DNA of 13,878 bases from NCBI GenBank assembly GCA_003696125.1, contig RFHZ01000602.1, positions 1 to 13,878 of the forward strand. The letters are read 5' to 3'. Numbering within the stretch: the stretch's first letter is position 1; the number at the start of each line of letters is the position of its first letter. Below, piece after piece: positions 8,296 through 13,683 of the stretch. This DNA is from Nitrospinota bacterium (GTDB lineage: Bacteria > Tectomicrobia > Entotheonellia > J063). A program made the position numbers and the translations under genes. The notes beneath the pieces are model-generated. The model was not told the origin of the DNA and did not search any database. It was given only the letters and a program-made list of their open reading frames with translations.

Positions 8296-9087
8296 TTAGG
8301 CGATCACTGTCTTCTTTTCAATCCATCGGACGCATTGGGAGAGAAGAAGTAAGAGGAAAAGGTATTCTAAAAGGAGGAAAGTATAGATCTCAAACGGACG
8401 ATAATTGAGCGTATCCAGAAAGAGGGCCTTTTGATCCAACACCCCTACTGCCAGTCCAGCCCCCAGGGCCGTGTCTTTGGTCAGCACGATGGCGTTGTTG
8501 GCCAGGGCAGGAAGCATGCGCCGGGCGGCCTGGGGAAAAACGATCCGCTTCATCGTCTGCCAGCTCGACATGCCGAGAGAACGGGCCGCTTCGATGTGTC
8601 CATGGGAGATCGATTCGATACCGGCTCGATAGATTTCGCAGACAAAGGCGCTCTCATTCAAGACAATAGAGAGGACAAGGGCCTGAAAGGCGGAAAGGGA
8701 GAGTCCCAGCAGGATCGGAGAGACATAGTACACGGCAAAGAGGAGGGCAAAGAGGGGAATATTGCGGAAGAGCTCCAGATAGATGGCGGCGATACCGTTG
8801 AACAACTTATTCTTGGTCAGCCGCATCAGGGCAACGATAAATCCCACGATCTGGGTACCGATCAGGGCGGCAATGGTTACCAGCAGGGTCCATTTCAACC
8901 CGCTCAGCATCAAGACGATATTCTTGCGTCCACCTGGAGAGATCGGGGTAAAGAGATACCAGGCCGGTGAATACTTGACCTTACCGCAACCGGCCAGAAG
9001 CAGGAGGACTACACAGGACAGAAGAAGCAGATATTTCTTTCTCGTTTGGGGGTCACCATATATTTTCTGCATGTTCGTCGTCCACAC
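8296..9087 (-). CDS. polar amino acid ABC transporter permease 1, with N-terminal lipobox
   Basis: A 263-residue HisQ/GlnP-type inner-membrane permease. The EAA loop reads HIEAARSLGMSSWQTMKRIVFPQ, almost the same as in permease 2. As in that protein, the N-terminus looks like a lipoprotein signal: RKKY, then LLLLSCVVLLLLAGC with Cys34 (numbered from the GTG at 9087), then G-K. A short periplasmic-like stretch containing ISPGGRKN precedes the first core helix. I chose GTG 9087 because GGAAG lies a few nt upstream; an ATG at 9072 has no ribosome binding site at a workable distance, and either start keeps the lipobox. It is the second gene of the operon, separated from the binding-protein gene by a strong intercistronic hairpin. 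Confidence 0.92.
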   Translation of the reverse strand: MWTTNMQKIYGDPQTRKKYLLLLSCVVLLLLAGCGKVKYSPAWYLFTPISPGGRKNIVLMLSGLKWTLLVTIAALIGTQIVGFIVALMRLTKNKLFNGIAAIYLELFRNIPLFALLFAVYYVSPILLGLSLSAFQALVLSIVLNESAFVCEIYRAGIESISHGHIEAARSLGMSSWQTMKRIVFPQAARRMLPALANNAIVLTKDTALGAGLAVGVLDQKALFLDTLNYRPFEIYTFLLLEYLFLLLLLSQCVRWIEKKTVIA

Positions 9088-9105
9088 CCTCTCTTCCTTA
9101 ACAGC

Positions 9106-9140
9106 ATGACGCTGGGGCAGGAGTCCTGCCTCAGCGTCAT
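9106..9140 (-). promoter_or_regulatory. intercistronic hairpin between the binding-protein and permease 1 genes
   Basis: ATGACGCTG (9106-9114) and CAGCGTCAT (9132-9140) form a perfect 9-bp outer stem. It is extended inward by a G-U pair and GGCAGGA/TCCTGCC, so about 15 bp can form once a hairpin loop is left. In the transcript it follows the binding-protein stop by about 20 nt and has no U-tract after it. That fits an mRNA-stabilising or partial attenuating element, as seen after binding-protein genes of other ABC operons. Confidence 0.65.
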
Positions 9141-9158
9141 TTTATCTCCTCAGTCTCC

Positions 9159-10028
9159 TTACCAGGCGATCCACTTCTGTTCCAGTTCTTCAAAGAATCC
9201 ATCCTGCTTGTTCAGGCGAATCCAGGTGTTGACGAACTGGAGCCAATCCGGGTCTCCCTGCTGGACCGGATAGCCAAAGTAATCCTTTTCAAACGGGTGT
9301 CTCGGGTTTACGGCGTACAGCTCCGGATGGTCCTGCGCCTGCATGACCGCCGCGATGTTATCGGTGATGGTCGCATCGGCCCGGCCGGCCAACAGCTCGG
9401 CCACGGTACTGGCCGGAGCAGTGATACGCTTGATGGTGGCGTGCTTAAACCGCTTGGTCACGATCTGATCGTTGGAGGTTCCCAGGGTCACCACCACCAC
9501 CACGCCGGGACGATCCACATCCTGCCAGGAGCGGAACCGTTTCGCATCCTCTTTCCGCACCAGCGGGGAAGAACCGATCAGGATGTAGGGATCGCTGAAA
9601 TGAACCGACTTGGCCCGTTCCAGGCGAATGGTAATCCCGCTCATGGCGATGTCGTACTTGTCTGCCACCAGACCGGCGATCAGGTTGCGCCATTCAAAGG
9701 GGACAAACTCGACCTTGACCCCCAGATCTTCGGCCAGTTTTTTGGCTGCATCAACATCAAAGCCGATCAGCACCTCATCCTCTTTCTTGGCCGCCAGTCG
9801 AGAACCGGTCTTCGCTACGGCCAGGCGTCCCTTTTCCGCCTCGGTCTTGGGTACGATGAAGCTAAACGGCTTGTAATCCCCTGAGCTCCCTACCCGGAGA
9901 ACTCCTCGCTCCAGGATGCGTACCAGGTGAGATTTTTCCGGATGGGCCCAGCTCATCCCCGGGAACAGGGTGAGCACAAAGAGACTGGCCAGCAACACTA
10001 CACCGATCTTTCCAATCACGTTTCGCAT
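9159..10028 (-). CDS. periplasmic amino acid-binding protein (SBP family 3), PheC-like but lacking the catalytic Glu
   Basis: This should be the periplasmic receptor of the ABC system. Numbered from the ATG at 10028, residues 1-28 are a Sec signal peptide probably cut after GMSWA. RILERGVLRVGSSGDYKPFSF, GFDVDAAKKLAEDLGV (89-104), YDIAMSGITIRLER (125-138) and HPELYAVNPRHPF follow the cyclohexadienyl dehydratase (PheC) branch of family 3 binding proteins closely. As I align it, the dehydratase general acid (Glu173 of the Pseudomonas aeruginosa mature enzyme, in TDAIE) falls on Ala226 here (TDNIA), so a transport role is more likely than catalysis. A Lys/Ala/Glu-rich insert of about 23 residues (roughly 60-86) separates KPFSF from GFDVD. 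GGAGG is 5 nt from the ATG at 10028 and only 2 nt from an upstream ATG at 10031. Confidence 0.9.
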   Translation of the reverse strand: MRNVIGKIGVVLLASLFVLTLFPGMSWAHPEKSHLVRILERGVLRVGSSGDYKPFSFIVPKTEAEKGRLAVAKTGSRLAAKKEDEVLIGFDVDAAKKLAEDLGVKVEFVPFEWRNLIAGLVADKYDIAMSGITIRLERAKSVHFSDPYILIGSSPLVRKEDAKRFRSWQDVDRPGVVVVVTLGTSNDQIVTKRFKHATIKRITAPASTVAELLAGRADATITDNIAAVMQAQDHPELYAVNPRHPFEKDYFGYPVQQGDPDWLQFVNTWIRLNKQDGFFEELEQKWIAW

Positions 10029-10461
10029 CATAACCTCCCTCCCTTATCTGGAAAGATAGGAGAAAAAGATCCACTCCACCTAACTAGCCTGAAGAAGAAA
10101 ACCGTCGGGAAAACCGCATCACCCCCCTTCTTTTTTCTCTTTTACCATGATGCCTTTTCCGCTCTTCCCTCTATTCGAGCTTCAACATACATACTAAAAA
10201 TGCCTTCGCTTGTCAACACCAAAATTTCCCTGCCTTCCTTTCGCAGCAGGAATACGTTCCCGGCACGATTAGCCTGCCCATGTCCCTCCCAGGCAAATTC
10301 TTCCTCATGTTTTCAGACCAGATTGCCGATAGGTAGAGGTGTCGATGGTAAAAGAGGAAAGCGACAGGCAGGATATCAGGAAAGGTTTTTCACGGCGAAG
10401 GCAGGCATACAAGCGATTTCCCATCGCCGGCAGATGGGAAATCGCTACTCCCTGGAGACGA
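10029..10461. other. intergenic region between the ABC operon and the small secreted peptide gene
   Basis: This 433-bp stretch holds the ABC operon leader (10029-10181), its promoter (10188-10216) and most of the nested hairpin at 10393-10480. Between about 10217 and 10392 I see no convincing gene. One 31-codon minus-strand reading there has no ribosome binding site and no recognisable features. Confidence 0.5.
10188..10216 (-). promoter_or_regulatory. promoter of the ABC transporter operon
   Basis: On the minus strand a perfect TTGACA (plus positions 10211-10216) is followed by a 17-nt spacer and TATGTA (10188-10193), a weak -10. Transcription would start near 10181, leaving a leader of about 150 nt before the binding-protein ATG. 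The weak -10 suggests modest or activated expression. Confidence 0.5.
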
Positions 10462-10480
10462 CTATGCTGCGCCTTCGCCG
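10393..10480 (-). repeat. large nested hairpin at the 3' end of the small peptide gene
   Basis: A perfect 13-bp inner stem pairs 10413-10425 (GCGATTTCCCATC) with 10433-10445 around a 7-nt loop. Outside it, CGGCGAAGGC (10393-10402) pairs perfectly with GCCTTCGCCG (10471-10480), and a 5-bp helix (GCATA with TATGC) can form between the two. The outer right arm covers the last codons of the peptide gene. No U-tract follows on the minus strand, so it is not a classical intrinsic terminator. It may act as a 3' mRNA structure, a terminator of another kind, or a repeat element. Confidence 0.7.
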
Positions 10481-10608
10481 CACGCCACCACGACTCTTAC
10501 ATCCTTCTTGCAGATGTCATCATGGTGGGCCGCTCCTTCTCCGGCAAAGGAGAGGGCGGAGAAGGCCAGAATAGCCATGAGCACGCCCAGTGCAAACAGC
10601 TTTCTCAT
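10462..10608 (-). CDS. small secreted peptide, 48 residues, Cys-X9-Cys, unknown function
   Basis: A short gene that I do not recognise but consider real. The start has a perfect seven-base Shine-Dalgarno (AGGAGGT, plus positions 10617-10623) 8 nt upstream and a good sigma70 promoter further up. The product begins MRKLFALGVLMAILAFSALS and is a clear Sec signal peptide with likely cleavage after S-F-A (residue 22). The mature part would be only 26 residues. It starts with GEGAA, carries HHDD and two cysteines (33 and 43) nine residues apart, and ends with GEGAA again. The cysteines could form a disulphide loop, and the HHDD/Cys cluster could bind metal; both are inference. It is transcribed toward the ABC operon, but a hairpin and a second promoter separate them, so it is probably its own transcription unit. 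Confidence 0.7.
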   Translation of the reverse strand: MRKLFALGVLMAILAFSALSFAGEGAAHHDDICKKDVRVVVACGEGAA

Positions 10609-10680
10609 CCTATCTCACCTCCTCCCTTTTGTGCAGTTGCCTGATAGGAAGCTGTGCGCACGGACTCCCATTAACCAAAT

Positions 10681-10708
10681 AAGATATTAATTTTGTGAAT
10701 AATGTCAA
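10681..10708 (-). promoter_or_regulatory. sigma70-type promoter for the small secreted peptide gene
   Basis: On the minus strand a perfect TTGACA (plus positions 10703-10708) is followed by a 16-nt AT-rich spacer and TATCTT (10681-10686). The surrounding sequence is much richer in A and T than the neighbouring genes, as in strong promoters with UP-like DNA. Transcription would start near 10674, about 65 nt before the ATG. Confidence 0.6.
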
Positions 10709-10877
10709 CAAAAAAATTACTGCTCTCCATATCACAGCAAAAATTTTTTAAGATCCGGGCAGAAGATCCCTGCTCTTTATACCTTAACTGCTGTAAAAAC
10801 CCAGATGGATGCAGGGAAAAAAAGGGTAATTGTCTATGAGGTCAGCGGGACAGGGTCAGTCCAGATGCCTTCTCCCC

Positions 10878-10907
10878 TTGACACCGCCATCCTTTTCGGT
10901 GTAAAAA
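10878..10907 (+). promoter_or_regulatory. promoter of the hydrolase-selenoprotein operon with an overlapping dyad
   Basis: A perfect TTGACA (10878-10883) is followed by an 18-nt spacer and TAAAAA (10902-10907). The inverted repeat ACACCG (10881-10886) / CGGTGT (10897-10902) covers the -35 end and the spacer, where a bound dimeric protein would block polymerase. Transcription would begin near 10914, about 40 nt before the start codon. The -10 is imperfect. Confidence 0.45.
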
Positions 10908-10955
10908 AACAGCAAAAGCCGAAGCGGAATTGTTTCTCCCGGAAGGAGGGTATGC

Positions 10956-12797
10956 ATGCGTCTATCCCCGTACCAGGGCTCTTCGCTCCAGTACGATGTG
11001 GTTGTAGAGAAGAATGTCCTGATCCCGATGCGCGACGGTACCCGGTTAGCCGCCGACATCTATCGTCCGGCCCTCCGGGGAAAGGTGGTGGACGGGAAGT
11101 TCCCCACCATTTTGGAACGTACCCCGTACAACAAGGAACGGCTCCCTCTCATCGCTACGGCCAGGTTTTTCGCTGCTCGAGGATACGTGAGTGTCCTCCA
11201 GGATGTACGGGGCCGGTTTCAGTCAGAAGGGAGCTGGTACTTCCTGATGAACGAGGGACCGGATGGGTACGATACGGTGGAGTGGATCGCTGGGCAACCC
11301 TGGAGCGATGGGCAGGTGGGTACCATCGGGCTCTCTTACTCCACGGCGACCCAACAGGCCCTGGCGGTACTCAAACCTCCTCATCTCAAGGCGCAGTTTC
11401 TGCTCGACGGGGGCTATAACTACTTTACCCGTACCATACGGCATTCCGGAGCTTTCGAATACGGTGTTCTCCTCCCCTACGTCTTCTGGATGGCACGCTA
11501 TAGCAAGGAAGCCGCCGCTGATCCCCTGGTGCAGCAGGCCCTCGATGAGGCCTGCTCTCACCTCCAGGAGTGGCTGGGTCATCTCCCCCTCAAAAAAGGT
11601 GCCTCCCCCCTGCGCTACGTCCCGAGTTATGAAGAGTGGTTCCTGGAGATGTCCAGTCATGGCGACTATGACGAATACTGGAAGAGGGAGGGATGTAACA
11701 TCGAGGAATTTATTGACGACTACCCCGATATCCCCATCTACCTGCAAACCTCCTGGTACGGCCACCACGTCTGGGCTACCCTCACCAAGTACCAGGAGAT
11801 GAGCAGGCGACACCAGACCCCCAAACGCCTCCTGATCGGTCCCTGGTTACACGGCCTCGATGCCTACACCCAGTCCTGGTCGGGAGAGGTCGATTTCGGG
11901 GTGGAGTCTCCCCTGCATAACCTCAACGACCTGCGCCTGAAATGGTTCGACCACTGGTTGAAAGGGATGAAGACCGATGTCCTGGAAGGACCACCGATCA
12001 GGCTCTTTGTCATGGGAGGAGGGGATGGGAAGAAGAACCGGGAGGGAAGGCTCAACCATGGCGGGTACTGGCGCCATGCCCAGGAGTGGCCTCTCCCCCA
12101 TACCCGCTTTACCCCGTACTACCTGCACGCCGATGGGAGCCTGACCCCTGATCCTCCGGCTCCTGATGAACCGCCCAGCACCTATACTTACGATCCTCGC
12201 AACCCGGTACCGACTATCGGTGGTCACCTGCAAAATCCTCACTTCCCCGGTATCGTGGAAGGAGGGGGATTCGATCAGCGGGGAAGACCCCATCTCTTTG
12301 CCTGTAAGGATACCCTGCCCCTGGCCGCCCGCTCCGATGTCCTGGTCTTCATGACTCCCCCTCTACCCGAGGATGTGGAGGTGATCGGTCCCGTCACGGT
12401 AAGACTCTGGGTCTCCTCTTCGGCTGTGGATACCGATTTTACGGCCAAGCTCATCGACCTCTATCCCCCCAGTCCGGACTATCCGGACGGGTATGCCCTG
12501 AACCTGACCGACAGCATCATCCGGATGCGGTATCGCCATTCCCGGGAGAAGGCGGAGTTGATGGTACCGGGTGAGATCTACGAAATCACCATCGAACCCC
12601 AACCGACCGGTAACCGGTTTCAAGCCGGGCATCGCATTCGACTCGATATCTCGAGCAGTAATTTTCCGCACTTCGACGTCAATCCTAATACCGGAGGTCC
12701 CCTGGGGAAGGAACGACGGATGGTGGTAGCCCATAACACGGTCTACCATGATGCTGCCCATCCTTCCCATGTGGTCTTGCCGATCGTTCCAGGGTAA
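10956..12797 (+). CDS. CocE/NonD (X-Pro dipeptidyl-peptidase S15) family hydrolase
   Basis: A 613-residue alpha/beta hydrolase of the family that includes cocaine esterase, glutaryl-7-ACA acylase and X-Pro dipeptidyl peptidases, which cleave esters or amides. The order is as expected: N-terminal hydrolase core, helical cap, then the C-terminal jelly-roll domain (VIGPVTVRLWVSSSAVDTDF onward). The oxyanion Tyr58 (RTPYNK), nucleophile Ser127 (GLSYST) and His299 (GPWLHG) are in place. The acid is not: the usual GWYD reads SWYG, with Gly269 encoded GGC where Asp (GAC) is expected. There is no signal peptide, so it is probably cytoplasmic; the substrate is unknown. AGGAGG (10944-10949) lies 6 nt before the ATG at 10956. 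The selenoprotein gene follows after 42 nt, so the two are probably co-transcribed. Confidence 0.92.
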   Translation: MRLSPYQGSSLQYDVVVEKNVLIPMRDGTRLAADIYRPALRGKVVDGKFPTILERTPYNKERLPLIATARFFAARGYVSVLQDVRGRFQSEGSWYFLMNEGPDGYDTVEWIAGQPWSDGQVGTIGLSYSTATQQALAVLKPPHLKAQFLLDGGYNYFTRTIRHSGAFEYGVLLPYVFWMARYSKEAAADPLVQQALDEACSHLQEWLGHLPLKKGASPLRYVPSYEEWFLEMSSHGDYDEYWKREGCNIEEFIDDYPDIPIYLQTSWYGHHVWATLTKYQEMSRRHQTPKRLLIGPWLHGLDAYTQSWSGEVDFGVESPLHNLNDLRLKWFDHWLKGMKTDVLEGPPIRLFVMGGGDGKKNREGRLNHGGYWRHAQEWPLPHTRFTPYYLHADGSLTPDPPAPDEPPSTYTYDPRNPVPTIGGHLQNPHFPGIVEGGGFDQRGRPHLFACKDTLPLAARSDVLVFMTPPLPEDVEVIGPVTVRLWVSSSAVDTDFTAKLIDLYPPSPDYPDGYALNLTDSIIRMRYRHSREKAELMVPGEIYEITIEPQPTGNRFQAGHRIRLDISSSNFPHFDVNPNTGGPLGKERRMVVAHNTVYHDAAHPSHVVLPIVPG

Positions 12798-12820
12798 CGG
12801 CCACATCTCCCCTGTGGCCG
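12798..12820 (+). promoter_or_regulatory. intercistronic hairpin between hydrolase and selenoprotein genes
   Basis: CGGCCACA (12798-12805) and TGTGGCCG (12813-12820) form a perfect 8-bp stem with a 7-nt loop, starting at the base right after the hydrolase stop codon. No U-tract follows, and the next ribosome binding site (AGGAGG, 12829-12834) begins 8 nt later. It could uncouple the two genes or stabilise the upstream message. Confidence 0.55.
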
Positions 12821-12839
12821 ACAAGCAAAGGAGGTAGGT

Positions 12840-13673
12840 ATGGCGATCGCGTATATGGAGTTGGTGAAAGAGCAGTACGTCGGGTTCCCAGACTACCGGT
12901 GGTCCGTTTATGATTCGAGTCCCTGGACTCCCCTGACCAAGCCGCTACGGGACTGCCGTGTCGCTCTTATCAGTTCGGGAGGGGTCTACCATAAGACCCA
13001 GCCCCCTTTTAACCCGGAGAAGAACGACTTAACCTTCCGTGAAATCCCCAAGGCTGTTGATCCAGCCGAACTGCTCATCTCACATGATCATTACGATCAC
13101 ACCGATGCGGAAAAGGACATCAACTGTATCTTTCCCATCGAGCGGTTCCGGGAACTGGAGGCAGAAGGGATCATCGGATCGCTGGCCGACCCGAACTATA
13201 CCTTCATGGGGCGGATCTTTAAACGCACCGCGCTCAGAGAGGAGATGACCCCGGCCCTGATCGCAAAGCTCAAAGCGCAGGAGGTCGATGTCCTCTTCCT
13301 GGTGCCGGCCTGACCTCTCTGTCATCAGTCCGTGGGACTGATCGCCCGGCAGGTAGAGGAAGCGGGGATCTGCACCGTGGCCATGAGTTCGGCCCTCGAC
13401 GTCTCCCATGCGGTCAAGGCTCCTCGTACCGTCTTCCTCAACTTCCCTCAGGGACACCAGACCGGCAAGCCGCTCGACCGTGACCTGCAGCGACGCATCA
13501 TCCTTGATGCCCTGCGCGCCCTGGAAACACTTACCGTTCCAGGGAGCATTGTGCAGCTCCCTTACCGGTGGGAAGCCGGAGAGCCCCAGTTGTGGGAACA
13601 GGAGTTGAGCCAGGGGGGGAAGTACCTGATCCCGGAAGAGACGATACGGCAGTGGTGTATCCAGCTCGACTAG
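12840..13673 (+). CDS. glycine/sarcosine/betaine reductase selenoprotein B family protein, with in-frame UGA (Sec158)
   Basis: I read this as one 277-residue selenoprotein rather than two genes. The UGA at 13311-13313 lies in frame between a first part (to residue 157) and a second part that continues without a shift. Across it the sequence is LFLVPA-U-PLCHQSVGLIARQVEEAG, which matches the family's conserved redox motif, written C/U-P-x-C-H-Q-S-V-G in homologues. Sec158 and Cys161 form a UxxC pair. Upstream, SHDHYDHTDAEKDINCIFP (from residue 81) is also family-typical. Glycine-reductase B subunits make a selenoether from an amino acid or betaine substrate; the role of this shorter stand-alone branch is not known to me. 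AGGAGG lies 5 nt before the ATG. It is downstream of the CocE-like gene and convergent with the regulator. Without readthrough the protein would stop at 157 residues and lose its redox Cys. Confidence 0.88.
13311..13342 (+). promoter_or_regulatory. bacterial SECIS element downstream of the selenocysteine UGA
   Basis: Just after UGA (13311-13313), ATCAGTCC (13324-13331) and GGACTGAT (13335-13342) form a perfect 8-bp stem with loop GUG, or a 7-bp stem with loop CGUGG. The loop begins about 19 nt after the UGA and has a G within its first two bases. Both fit the known rules for bacterial SECIS hairpins, which recruit SelB with selenocysteyl-tRNA. The element lies in coding sequence, as bacterial SECIS elements do. 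Confidence 0.8.
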
Positions 13674-13683
13674 CGTAGGGTGC

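Larger units (their letters stand above)
10609..10955. other. AT-rich divergent intergenic region between peptide gene and CocE-like gene
   Basis: This 347-bp stretch contains the Shine-Dalgarno and promoter of the minus-strand peptide gene (10609-10708) and the probable plus-strand promoter with its dyad (10878-10907). Around 10660-10800 base composition drops to clearly AT-rich, with A- and T-runs. I see no gene in it. Confidence 0.6.

Noticed and set aside
10217-10320. 31-codon minus-strand reading with paired cysteines near the ABC promoter
   Set aside because: There is no Shine-Dalgarno or signal peptide, it overlaps the -35 region of the ABC promoter at its end, and nothing else supports it.
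10760-10784. Stem-loop GGGCAG/CTGCTC followed by TTTAT as a plus-strand terminator
   Set aside because: The stem is short with a wobble pair, the T-run is only three bases, and no plus-strand gene lies upstream to terminate.
13083-13100. HDHYDH motif resembling the metallo-beta-lactamase HxHxDH metal site
   Set aside because: It lies within the conserved SHDHYDHTDAEKDINC block of the glycine-reductase-B-like family, and no other metallo-beta-lactamase motif is present, so the likeness is probably coincidental.
13311-13313. UGA as a true stop, leaving two separate small genes
   Set aside because: The frame continues directly into the family's conserved UxxC region, there is a SECIS hairpin at the right distance, and the second part has no ribosome binding site before its first in-frame candidate start.
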